From: Kangiella profundi
Lineage (GTDB): Bacteria > Pseudomonadota > Gammaproteobacteria > Enterobacterales > Kangiellaceae
Assembly: GCF_002838765.1 (NCBI RefSeq)
Contig: NZ_CP025120.1
Span: 744,001-808,000, forward strand
Direction of reading: 5' to 3'
DNA: 64,000 nt
Below are positions 8,134 to 16,663 of this stretch, piece by piece. The position numbers were made by a program, and so were the translations under genes. The notes below the pieces were generated by a model. That model saw only the letters and a list, made by a program, of their open reading frames with translations. It was not told the origin of the DNA and ran no database searches. How positions within the stretch are numbered: the stretch's first letter is position 1; every line of letters begins with the position of its first letter.

Positions 8134-10605
8134 ATGATGGGTTTATTACAGATCGTTGTGATGTTGCTAGTGGTGGGCTTTTGCGCCTATCAGCGTATGG
8201 CAATGAAAAAAGCAATGATCATTAATGCTGCAGCTTTAGTTGTTTTATGGATTCATGGTGGGTTTACCTGGGGATTATTCATCTCACTACTGATCTTCGC
8301 AGTAGTTGCAACTTTCTATTTACTACCAGACTTACGAATTGACTGGATTTCCAGAAAAGCTTACTTGTTCATGCAAAAAGTATTACCGCCAATGAACGAG
8401 ACAGAAAAAACAGCTTTAGAAGCTGGTGATGTTTGGTGGGAAGGCGATCTGTTCCGCGGAAACCCTGACTGGAACAAAATGCTGACTATCGCAAAACCTG
8501 CTTTGACTGAAGAAGAGCAATCGTTTGTGGATAATGAAACTGAAGAGCTGTGTTCTATGCTTGATGATTGGGACATTGTTCATAAGCGTAAAGATTTACC
8601 ACCTGAAGTCTGGCAGTTCATCAAAGATAAAGGTTTCCTGGGAATGATTATTCCTAAAGAGTACGGTGGTAAAGGTTTCTCTGCACTTGCTCACTCGACG
8701 GTTGTAACCAAAATTGCAACGCGTAGCGGCAGTGCTGCTGTTACTGTCATGGTGCCTAACTCATTAGGACCAGGTGAGCTGTTACTGCATTACGGTACTC
8801 AAGAACAAAAAGATTACTATCTTCCTCGTTTGGCTAAAGGTGATGAGATCCCTTGTTTTGCTTTGACGTCACCAGTTGCCGGTTCTGATGCGGGTGCGAT
8901 TCCGGATAAAGGTATTGTCTGTAAGGGTGAGTATCAGGGTAAAGAAGTTCTGGGTATTAAGCTGACCTGGAATAAGCGTTATATCACCTTGGCTCCAGTA
9001 GCTACTATCGTTGGCCTGGCATTTAAGCTTTATGACCCTGATAACCTAATTGGTGATAAAGAAGATTATGGTATTACCTGCGCCTTGATTCCTGCGGATC
9101 ATCCTGGAGTTGAAATTGGTCAGCGTCACTTGCCAATGAATCAGGCGTTCATGAACGGTACGACTACTGGTAAAGATGTTTTCATTCCAATGGACATGTT
9201 GATTGGTGGTCAAGAGTTTGCCGGTCAAGGTTGGAGAATGTTGATGGAAAGCCTTGCTGCAGGCCGTTCTATTTCATTACCAGCGATGGGTACTGCGGTT
9301 GCTAAACTGTCCTATCGCATGACAGGCGCCTATTCATTAGTTCGTGAACAGTTCAAAACACCGATTGGTCGCTTTGAAGGTGTTGAAGAAGCCATGGCCC
9401 GCATTGCAGGTCTTGCTTATCGAACCGAAGCCAGTCGCGTGATGACTGCTGGAGCGGTTGATCTGGGCATTAAGCCATCAGTAGTATCTGCAATAGCGAA
9501 ATATCACATGACAGAAATGGGGCGTGAAATCATGAATCATTCAATGGATATTCATGGTGGTCGCGCCATTATCATGGGTGAGCGTAATTACCTTGCCAAT
9601 GGCTACATGAGTCAGCCAATTGGTATTACGGTTGAAGGCGCTAATATTCTGACCCGCAATCTGATGATCTTTGGTCAGGGTGCTATCCGTTGCCATCCTT
9701 ATGTTTTCCGCGAAATGTTGGCAGCACAAATGGAAGACACTGAAGAAGGTGTTAAGCGTTTTGATAGTCTTCTGTTCCGTCATATCGGTTATGGTGTCAG
9801 TAATTTTGCACGGACCTTTGCTTTAGGTTTAAGTGCTTCTAAATTTGCCAATAAGCCTGTTGGCGGACAAACCGGTAAATATTACCAGCATTTGACTCGT
9901 ATGAGTTCGGCATTAGCGTTAACCTCTGATATTGCCATGGGCATCTTAGGCGGTGACTTGAAGCGTAAAGAACGTTTATCAGCACGTTTGGCGGATGTAT
10001 TGAGCCATCTGTATATGTGTTCAGCAGTATTAAAATACTATCAGGATAATGACCGTCCTTTAGCCGACCTGCCTTATGTAAAGTGGAACATGGAATACGG
10101 TCTGCATAAAATTCAGGAAGCATTCTACGACTTCTACGAAAACTTCCCGATAAAGGCTGTGGGTAAAGTCTTACGCTTCATTGCTTTCCCATACGGCAAA
10201 AGCTATTCCTACCCATCCGATAAGCTGGAGCAGGAAATTGTTAAGCCGATGATGCAAAACTGTGAAATCCGTGACCGTATTACTGAATATGCTTATGTCG
10301 GTAAAACTGCCGATGATGTCACAGGTCGAGTCGAGCTGGCGTTCCTGAAAGTATTGGCAGCTGATGAAGTACGTCGTAAGTTACGTAAAGCCATGAAGGC
10401 TGGTGAGCTGGACAAGCATGCTACCAATATGGAGCGTATTGAACAGGCGATTGAAAAAGGCATTATCAATCAGGAAGAGCAGCAGATGCTGGTCGATGCC
10501 GAAGAAGCTCGTATGGATGTGATTCAGGTGGATGACTATTCACACGAAGAAATCTCTGGCGTGGTTGAAGATAAGCCTAAGAAGAAAAAGGGGAAATCTG
10601 CCTAG
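8134..10605 (+). CDS. fadE: Acyl-CoA dehydrogenase FadE
   Basis: FAD-dependent acyl-CoA dehydrogenase for the first oxidation step of fatty acid beta-oxidation. At 823 aa it is the large FadE class (814 aa in E. coli). About 75 N-terminal residues form hydrophobic membrane segments, followed by the acyl-CoA dehydrogenase N-terminal, middle (CFALTSPVAGSDAGAI) and C-terminal domains, then a FadE-specific C-terminal extension ending in a lysine-rich tail. GAGGT lies 8 bases before ATG 8134. It is cotranscribed with psrA and ends in a strong terminator, so its expression should rise when PsrA is released by acyl ligands. Confidence 0.95.
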   Translation: MMGLLQIVVMLLVVGFCAYQRMAMKKAMIINAAALVVLWIHGGFTWGLFISLLIFAVVATFYLLPDLRIDWISRKAYLFMQKVLPPMNETEKTALEAGDVWWEGDLFRGNPDWNKMLTIAKPALTEEEQSFVDNETEELCSMLDDWDIVHKRKDLPPEVWQFIKDKGFLGMIIPKEYGGKGFSALAHSTVVTKIATRSGSAAVTVMVPNSLGPGELLLHYGTQEQKDYYLPRLAKGDEIPCFALTSPVAGSDAGAIPDKGIVCKGEYQGKEVLGIKLTWNKRYITLAPVATIVGLAFKLYDPDNLIGDKEDYGITCALIPADHPGVEIGQRHLPMNQAFMNGTTTGKDVFIPMDMLIGGQEFAGQGWRMLMESLAAGRSISLPAMGTAVAKLSYRMTGAYSLVREQFKTPIGRFEGVEEAMARIAGLAYRTEASRVMTAGAVDLGIKPSVVSAIAKYHMTEMGREIMNHSMDIHGGRAIIMGERNYLANGYMSQPIGITVEGANILTRNLMIFGQGAIRCHPYVFREMLAAQMEDTEEGVKRFDSLLFRHIGYGVSNFARTFALGLSASKFANKPVGGQTGKYYQHLTRMSSALALTSDIAMGILGGDLKRKERLSARLADVLSHLYMCSAVLKYYQDNDRPLADLPYVKWNMEYGLHKIQEAFYDFYENFPIKAVGKVLRFIAFPYGKSYSYPSDKLEQEIVKPMMQNCEIRDRITEYAYVGKTADDVTGRVELAFLKVLAADEVRRKLRKAMKAGELDKHATNMERIEQAIEKGIINQEEQQMLVDAEEARMDVIQVDDYSHEEISGVVEDKPKKKKGKSA

Positions 10606-10624
10606 TTGGCGGGATTGCTTGAAG

Positions 10625-10651
10625 AAGCAGGGCATTGGCCCTGCTTTTTTT
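10625..10651 (+). terminator. Terminator of psrA-fadE
   Basis: AAGCAGGG (10625-10632) pairs with CCCTGCTT (10639-10646) around CATTGG and runs into seven T. Confidence 0.92.
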
Positions 10652-10655
10652 ATGC

Positions 10656-10669
10656 TTGATGTTCATCAA
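10656..10669. promoter_or_regulatory. FNR/Anr-type box upstream of leuA
   Basis: TTGAT-GTTC-ATCAA is a perfect match to the FNR/Anr consensus TTGAT-N4-ATCAA, lying between the fadE terminator and leuA. A possible leuA promoter, TTGGTC (10696-10701) to TATCTT (10720-10725) with an 18-base spacer, would put the box near -70, a position from which FNR-type activators can act. The promoter assignment is weak; the box itself is exact. Confidence 0.45.
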
Positions 10670-10814
10670 GAATCTATTAAGAGATAGAGAAAATGTTGGT
10701 CTAACCTGTCATCAAACCTTATCTTAGACCCTGAATATTTGGTATCCTTAAGGGATGAATAAAGATGGCCTAGCAGCCTGTGGTGCTTTTCGGCCCTATT
10801 GGAGTAGATATTAT

Positions 10815-11969
10815 ATGAGTCAGAAAGATAAATTAGTGATTTTCGATACAACCTTGCGTGATGGTGAGCAAAGCCCTGGCGCGTCAATGGACAAAGAAGA
10901 AAAACTGGAAATCGCTAAGCAGTTAGAGTTAATGAAGGTTGATGTGATTGAAGCCGGTTTTGCCATTGCCAGTCCTGGGGATTTTGAAGCGGTCAAACTA
11001 GTCGCGGATAACATTAAAGACAGCACCATCTGCTCACTTTCACGTGCAATGGAAAAAGATATTCAGGCTGCAGGAGACGCACTTAAAGGTGCAAACTCAG
11101 GCCGTATTCATACCTTTATTGCTACCTCGCCGTTGCACATGAAATACAAGCTGCAAATGGAGCCTGAGCAGGTCATCGAACATGCGGTTAAGTCTGTGAA
11201 GTTTGCGCGTAGTCTTTGTGATGATGTGGAATTCTCATGTGAAGATGCCGGTCGTTCTGAGTTGGACTTCATGTGTAAGATCATTGAGCAGGTGATTGAT
11301 GCTGGTGCTCGCACTATCAATATTCCGGATACTGTCGGATATAACCTTCCAGACCAGTACGCGAATACTATCCAACAGTTGATCGAGCGGATTCCTAATT
11401 CAGATAAAGCTATTTTCTCAGTTCACTGCCACAACGATCTAGGTCTTGCTGTTGCAAACTCCTTGGCAGCAGTACAGAAAGGTGCTCGTCAGGTCGAATG
11501 TACTATAAATGGACTGGGTGAGCGTGCCGGTAACGCTTCTTTAGAAGAAGTGGTTATGGCTATCAAAACCCGTCCAGATTACTTCAATGTGGAAGTGGAT
11601 ATTGATACTCGCCATATTGTTCCTACTTCGCAATTGGTTTCTAAGATCACTGGTTTTGCTGTGCAGCCTAATAAAGCGATTGTTGGTGATAACGCTTTTG
11701 CGCATGAGTCTGGTATTCACCAGGATGGCGTATTGAAGCATCGCGAAACCTACGAAATTATGCGCGCAGAGGATGTGGGCTGGGCTAATAATCGTATGGT
11801 ACTTGGTAAACACTCTGGACGTAATGCATTTAAGAGTCACTTGGCACAGTTAGGTGTGCAGTTTGATAACAATGAAGATTTGCATGATGCTTTTGTAGCT
11901 TTTAAGAAATTAGCCGACCAGAAGCACGATATTCTGGATGAAGATTTGCTAACGTTAGTAAAGCGCTAA
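10815..11969 (+). CDS. leuA: 2-isopropylmalate synthase, short form lacking the regulatory domain
   Basis: Condenses acetyl-CoA with 2-oxoisovalerate, the first committed step of leucine synthesis. The TIM-barrel signature [14 protein letters not shown] is at the N-terminus. HCHND metal ligands and the IPMS-type linker [19 protein letters not shown] with [14 protein letters not shown] follow. The protein stops at 384 aa just after these, so the roughly 120-residue C-terminal leucine-binding domain of ordinary LeuA (523 aa in E. coli) is absent, and the next gene begins 18 bases on. ATG 10815 has GGAG 10 bases upstream; an earlier ATG at 10755 adds residues unlike the family. A homocitrate-synthase-like role is a less likely alternative. 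No other leu genes are in the window. Confidence 0.82.
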   Translation: MSQKDKLVIFDTTLRDGEQSPGASMDKEEKLEIAKQLELMKVDVIEAGFAIASPGDFEAVKLVADNIKDSTICSLSRAMEKDIQAAGDALKGANSGRIHTFIATSPLHMKYKLQMEPEQVIEHAVKSVKFARSLCDDVEFSCEDAGRSELDFMCKIIEQVIDAGARTINIPDTVGYNLPDQYANTIQQLIERIPNSDKAIFSVHCHNDLGLAVANSLAAVQKGARQVECTINGLGERAGNASLEEVVMAIKTRPDYFNVEVDIDTRHIVPTSQLVSKITGFAVQPNKAIVGDNAFAHESGIHQDGVLKHRETYEIMRAEDVGWANNRMVLGKHSGRNAFKSHLAQLGVQFDNNEDLHDAFVAFKKLADQKHDILDEDLLTLVKR

Positions 11970-11987
11970 GCTCGGTACTAACTTGTA

Positions 11988-12497
11988 ATGACTGTCTGGA
12001 ATCGTTCATATCTAGAAGCTATTGGCCTTCCTGTCTGGGTTTCCAGGCAGGGCGTTGCAGTTGACACAACGTCATCAGTTCATGATGTTCATTCAGAGAC
12101 CAAAAGCGAATTAAGTGCAGAAGCCTCGGTTGATATTCGTCATGAAACGAATGTTGGTTTTGTGCTGCTTTCAGGCAATACACAGGCCAAAGCTTTCCTG
12201 CTGGCTACAGCTAATGAAGACTTGGAGCAGCTACAGAACAACTTCAAGGTTCTTCAGCAAGTCTGGACACAATGGCAAGACACAGAGTTGCCTTTGGCGT
12301 TGGTAAAGCTGGTAGAGCAAAGTGATTCAATGACAGATTTTGAGCCTATTAAAAGTCTTAAGGGTAAGCGAGTATTACTTTCTACAGACCAACCAGCCGA
12401 ATTAGCCAACCTTACTACTGAACATGTTCCAAGCCTTAATTGGCAATCAGCCAATGATAAGAAAGGCTGGTGGCAACTGTTACAGAGTCTTGTCTAA
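11988..12497 (+). CDS. HolD-like protein, possible DNA polymerase III psi subunit
   Basis: A 169 aa protein not recognised with certainty. Its N-terminus (RSYLEAIGLPVWVSRQ) resembles the start of HolD, and its C-terminus (KRVLLSTDQPAELANL, then a tryptophan-rich helix KKGWWQLLQSL) resembles the HolD end pattern. It also sits directly before rimI, as holD does in E. coli. HolD bridges the clamp loader and single-strand-binding protein in replication. The middle is low in recognisable motifs and is longer than in E. coli HolD (137 aa). The gene follows leuA by 18 bases, so the two may be cotranscribed. The function is inferred mainly from position. Confidence 0.5.
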   Translation: MTVWNRSYLEAIGLPVWVSRQGVAVDTTSSVHDVHSETKSELSAEASVDIRHETNVGFVLLSGNTQAKAFLLATANEDLEQLQNNFKVLQQVWTQWQDTELPLALVKLVEQSDSMTDFEPIKSLKGKRVLLSTDQPAELANLTTEHVPSLNWQSANDKKGWWQLLQSLV

Positions 12498-12555
12498 TCC
12501 AGTTGTTTTATTAAACACTCCACCCAATCAATCTATCATTCCTGCTAACAAATAG

Positions 12556-13014
12556 ATGTTTTATCCCGATAATGACTATCATGTGCGCCAGCTGACCGAT
12601 GCTGATTTAGAGCAGGTGTGTGCCATTGAAAACAGAGCCTACAAACTACCTTGGTCCGAAAAAATTCATGCACAGTGTATCGAGTCAGGCTATCCCAGCC
12701 TGGTATTGGAGCAGGGCGGCGAAATTATTGGGTATGCCATTTTTAACTACTTGTATGATGAATGCCATCTCATGAACATTGTTACCGACCCTGGCTTTCA
12801 AGGCCTGGGAGTGGCGAGTGTATTAATTTCAGCTATGTATGAAAAGGCAAAAGAGGCAGGGATGATCAAGGTCATACTGGAAGTTCGTGCATCAAATCGG
12901 GTAGCGATTGATTTTTATCATAAGCAGGAGTTTGTAGAGATAGGCCTTCGCAAAGAATACTATAAGACAGCAGATGGTAGAGAGGACGCACTGGTAATGG
13001 AAAGACTGCTTTAA
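12556..13014 (+). CDS. rimI: Ribosomal protein S18-alanine N-acetyltransferase RimI
   Basis: GNAT acetyltransferase that in E. coli modifies the N-terminus of ribosomal protein S18. Length (152 aa) and motifs fit RimI: YKLPWSEKI near residue 30, HLMNIVTDPGFQGLGVAS as the acetyl-CoA loop, and LEVRASNRVAIDFYHKQEF with the typical NxxAxxFY segment. Only 58 bases separate it from the HolD-like gene. Its stop codon overlaps the stop of the convergent GGDEF/EAL gene by three bases, so there is no room for a terminator between them. Confidence 0.93.
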   Translation: MFYPDNDYHVRQLTDADLEQVCAIENRAYKLPWSEKIHAQCIESGYPSLVLEQGGEIIGYAIFNYLYDECHLMNIVTDPGFQGLGVASVLISAMYEKAKEAGMIKVILEVRASNRVAIDFYHKQEFVEIGLRKEYYKTADGREDALVMERLL

Positions 13015-16000
13015 GGAACTGATACCTCTACCGCTTTATTTGACTTGTTTGTAGTTAAAAAGACTTCAAATTGTTCTGTGACTAAAGGTCTGCTATACCA
13101 ATAGCCTTGAATTTCTTCACAACCTTTTTCTTTTAAGAATTCTAGCTGCTCTTGTGTTTCAACACCTTCTGCAATTGTGGTTTTATGCAGGCTATGAGCC
13201 ATTTGAATAATTGCTGTAACAATTGCCTGATCATCTATATCAGTCACAATATCTTTGATGAAAGACTGATCAATTTTCAGTTTATGTACAGCAAAGCGTT
13301 TAAGGTAACTCATAGACGAGTAACCAGTTCCAAAGTCATCGATTGAAACCTTGAAGCCTTGTTGGCTGAGTGCATCAATAGTTTTTCCTGCTACTTCAGG
13401 ATCTTTTAACGCTACTGCTTCAGTCAGTTCGATTTCGATATTACTAGGTGAAACGCCAGCTTCCTGAATAATATTTGAAATGCGTTCTACCAGATTTTGT
13501 TGATGGAATTGCAGTGCAGAAATATTGATTGCAACGATTATTTCGGGAAGGCCTTTGCTTAGCCATTGTTTTTGTTGTGTGGCTACTTGCTGCAATACCC
13601 ACTCGCCAATTTTCACAATTAAACCATTCTGCTCTGCAAGTGGAATAAATTCTGCTGGAGAGATTGCTCCCCATTCTGGATGCTCCCAGCGTAGAAGAGC
13701 TTCTGCTCCGACTATGGCGTTATCAGTCAGGCTGAGTTGTGGCTGATAAACCAGGTGAAATTGATCATTACTCAGAGCATCTTTCAGTGCCGCTGATAAT
13801 TGTAATGACCGAAGTGAATGTTCCTGCATTTCCTGAGCAAAGAATCTAAAAGAATTACGACCATCCTGTTTAGCACGGTACATTGCCGCTTCTGCTCGCA
13901 TCATTAACTTAACTGCACTGTTGCCATCATTTGGCGATAGAGCTAGTCCGATTGAGGTGCTTACTGAGAGTGCGTGTGAGTTGAATTTAATTTTACGCTG
14001 AATATTTTCAAGTAGCTTTTTAGAAATGATAGCAGCAGAGTGTTCGCTAGTGGCCGGAAGAACCGCAGCAAATGTATCTCCAGCAATTCTAGAAATAATT
14101 GATTGTTTACCAAGCTCAAAGCGTAATCGGTTAGCAACTTCTATTAAAATCAAATCACCAACTTGATGCCCAAGAGAGTCGTTAATAGTTTTAAAGTTAT
14201 CCAGATCGAGCCATATTACTGTCATGGTCTGTTTCTGTCTAAAGCTATCATCTAATAACTGCTGAAGACGCTCTTCGAGCATTTCCCGTTTTAACAAACC
14301 TGTTAGCTGGTCGTAATTTGATAGCTGATGTATTTTTTCTTCAGCGATTTTCTTGAGAGTAATATCTTCCTTGTGAGCAACATAATTAATGATTTTACCT
14401 TGTTCATTACGAACTGGATAAATCATGGCAAATTCTGTGTATTGAGAACCATCCTGACGTTGACTGATGAGTTCTCCTCGCCATGCTTCTCCTCTTGCCA
14501 ATTGTCGCCAGATACCTTTAAAGGTTTTGTCAGGGTCATTCTCGGCACTAAACTCTATGGGGCTTTTCCCAATCGCTTCTTGCTCACTAAAGCCAGTCGT
14601 TTCGGTAAAGGCTCGATTAACATATTGAATTTTTCCATCTGTGTCTGTAATAAGAACAGGGTATGGATTTTGATCGATGCCAGTGGAAAGGCGGCGTATG
14701 GTTGTATCCTGCCAGCGCTGTTTAATTAGATTCCAGATGGTATTTGCTAGTATTTGTAGAGTTTCAACATCCTGCTCATTATAGTCAGTCGCTTTATTGC
14801 CAACCCCAACCATCATTGTTACTTTGTTATTTTCTATAACTGGTAAGCTAATAAATCGTTTTAAATAAGCATGTCCATCGGGTAACCCCTTTTTAGCACT
14901 ACTATCCTGATAATTATTGATAACTACCGGACGCTTAGTGCGAATTGAATCAGCCCATATACCAGCCTGATCAATTGGATAGTGATTTTCAAAATTTGCT
15001 GTACAGTGGTGGGCCAGAGTATTGGTAGACCAAGTAACAATTTTGATTATTTTTTGGGTCTCATCAATAAAGTGAATAAATGCGATGGAGCTATCGGTAA
15101 GATTTTCTGCAGTATCTACACTGTGTTGCATAAAGTGTTTTTCACCTCCTACATGGAGGTGGTTCTGAAGCTCTAAAAGGTGTTTATTAAGCTTTGCTTC
15201 ATGAGCAATTTGTTGCTCGAATTCAATAGTACTACTAATGTCACGTGAGAGTATTAAAAACGTTGGGGGGTTCCCAGCTTGTGAAGCCTTTCGAGCAATT
15301 GATAGTTCAAAGGTATGCTCGCCAATTTGAGTATTTAACTTAATTCTTGCTCCTCTCGAGATACCGATTTTGTCTGCTACTTCCATGGCTTCAAAGCAGG
15401 TTTTGGCGGCTTCTTTACTCATAACCTGCTTGATGTTTTTACCCACCAGGTTTTCTGGCTTATCAATAAGCAGCTTGGGATCGCTGGAGTGAATCTCCAC
15501 ATGATTTCCCTTGGCATCAACCTCAACGAGAATGTCTGGAAGCGTATCAATTGTCGCAGATAGCTTTGCCTGAAGTTGTAACATGTTTATAAAGGGGCTT
15601 TGCACTGTTTCGACAAATAAACCTCTATATAGAAAACTAAAAGCAATAACTTTATAGACGTGTCCAATCAGGTTATACATATCCGATACGTTAGCATACA
15701 GAGTGAAAAAGAACTCACTCATGGCCATTGTTACCGCGGCAGCTACTAGCCAGTTGACGCCAAATTCTCTTACATGGCTTAGCTGTTTAATGAGCAAGAA
15801 TCCTGAAAACAAGTAAATGCCAATCAATACATATTCGGTAATTACCTTAAAACTTGTTAGCCCTTCTCCCGGAATAAATGTGGCTGGGACTGACTGGGGG
15901 AAGTAGAGAAACCAAATATGAAAGAGTGCAACTATAATCAAAGCTAGGACCAGCCAGAAGTAGCGTGAAATCTTAGTTAGTTTTTGCTCGACTTTGTAGC

Positions 16001-16406
16001 TAATGCAGGCCACAAATAATAATGTCAGAGCCATCATAAATCTTGCAGCCAGCCAGAAGTTAATAGCTTTTTCAGGGCCACTTGGTGTAATAAATGGGGG
16101 CATACCCTGATAAGAAATTGTATGGGTAATATCCAAATGGAGAACTGTGAGAGCTCCTGTACCTAATATTATAACCTTGGGGCTGGGTTGAAATTTCTGA
16201 GTAACCCAGGCAATACCGAACACCATGCAGGCAACGGCTATTGCAATAATTTCGAGGGTGGTATGGAGTGGTAGGTATGAGGCAAGACCTCGACTTAGCT
16301 CAGGTTCGGGTAAAACCAGAACAATACCCATTGAGATGACTAATGTAATAACCCAGGCTGACACGGAGCGGTCAGAGCTTTGAAGACTTCTGAGCTTTGT
16401 TAGCAT
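13011..16406 (-). CDS. MASE3-PAS-GAF-PAS-GGDEF-EAL cyclic-di-GMP signalling protein
   Basis: A 1131 aa inner-membrane protein. About 260 N-terminal residues form roughly eight membrane segments with the MASE3 pattern (HTTLEIIAI, SYQGMPPFITPSG). Then come a PAS (LSATIDTLPDILVEVD), a GAF-like domain, a second PAS with PAC, GGDEF and EAL. The GGDEF signature reads AGDTF at residues 775-779, so cyclase activity is unlikely. The EAL domain looks complete: EALLRW at 902, DDFGTGYSS at 1023 and EGVETQEQ. I infer a phosphodiesterase that lowers cyclic-di-GMP, possibly with a GTP-sensing degenerate GGDEF. It is transcribed alone and converges on rimI. Confidence 0.9.
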   Translation of the reverse strand: MLTKLRSLQSSDRSVSAWVITLVISMGIVLVLPEPELSRGLASYLPLHTTLEIIAIAVACMVFGIAWVTQKFQPSPKVIILGTGALTVLHLDITHTISYQGMPPFITPSGPEKAINFWLAARFMMALTLLFVACISYKVEQKLTKISRYFWLVLALIIVALFHIWFLYFPQSVPATFIPGEGLTSFKVITEYVLIGIYLFSGFLLIKQLSHVREFGVNWLVAAAVTMAMSEFFFTLYANVSDMYNLIGHVYKVIAFSFLYRGLFVETVQSPFINMLQLQAKLSATIDTLPDILVEVDAKGNHVEIHSSDPKLLIDKPENLVGKNIKQVMSKEAAKTCFEAMEVADKIGISRGARIKLNTQIGEHTFELSIARKASQAGNPPTFLILSRDISSTIEFEQQIAHEAKLNKHLLELQNHLHVGGEKHFMQHSVDTAENLTDSSIAFIHFIDETQKIIKIVTWSTNTLAHHCTANFENHYPIDQAGIWADSIRTKRPVVINNYQDSSAKKGLPDGHAYLKRFISLPVIENNKVTMMVGVGNKATDYNEQDVETLQILANTIWNLIKQRWQDTTIRRLSTGIDQNPYPVLITDTDGKIQYVNRAFTETTGFSEQEAIGKSPIEFSAENDPDKTFKGIWRQLARGEAWRGELISQRQDGSQYTEFAMIYPVRNEQGKIINYVAHKEDITLKKIAEEKIHQLSNYDQLTGLLKREMLEERLQQLLDDSFRQKQTMTVIWLDLDNFKTINDSLGHQVGDLILIEVANRLRFELGKQSIISRIAGDTFAAVLPATSEHSAAIISKKLLENIQRKIKFNSHALSVSTSIGLALSPNDGNSAVKLMMRAEAAMYRAKQDGRNSFRFFAQEMQEHSLRSLQLSAALKDALSNDQFHLVYQPQLSLTDNAIVGAEALLRWEHPEWGAISPAEFIPLAEQNGLIVKIGEWVLQQVATQQKQWLSKGLPEIIVAINISALQFHQQNLVERISNIIQEAGVSPSNIEIELTEAVALKDPEVAGKTIDALSQQGFKVSIDDFGTGYSSMSYLKRFAVHKLKIDQSFIKDIVTDIDDQAIVTAIIQMAHSLHKTTIAEGVETQEQLEFLKEKGCEEIQGYWYSRPLVTEQFEVFLTTNKSNKAVEVSVP

Positions 16407-16509
16407 ACTTATCGGGTCATCCCCCTTTTGGCAAAGTAGAAGCAGAATCTAGTTATGCTTTTTAGTACTGCATCTACGTAACACTGTTTATAGCAGTTTA
16501 TTAGGAAAT

Positions 16510-16559
16510 GCTCAACTAATCTTGAAATTTGCTGCAGTGTTGGAAATTAGTTGGAGAGC
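16510..16559. other. Inverted repeat in the gap before the YbdG-type gene
   Basis: GCTC-AACTAAT (16510-16520) can pair with ATTAGTT (16546-16552) and GAGC (16556-16559), with a three-base bulge. It lies in the 257-base gap between the divergent GGDEF/EAL and channel genes. The rest of the gap holds a TTGACA (16602-16607), with only a weak -10 (TAGCCT, 16-base spacer) toward the channel gene, and no ORF. Confidence 0.4.
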
Positions 16560-16663
16560 TCTTAGGACATAATGAATATAAGTCTTTTGCAGAGGATAAG
16601 CTTGACACAGACTTCTAAATAACTAGCCTAGTGGCAACTACTCGGTACTTTTAAAACCAAATT

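Noticed and set aside
10755..10814. Upstream start or leader peptide for leuA
   Set aside because: The added residues do not resemble LeuA, contain no run of Leu codons and show no attenuator fold; ATG 10815 fits the family.
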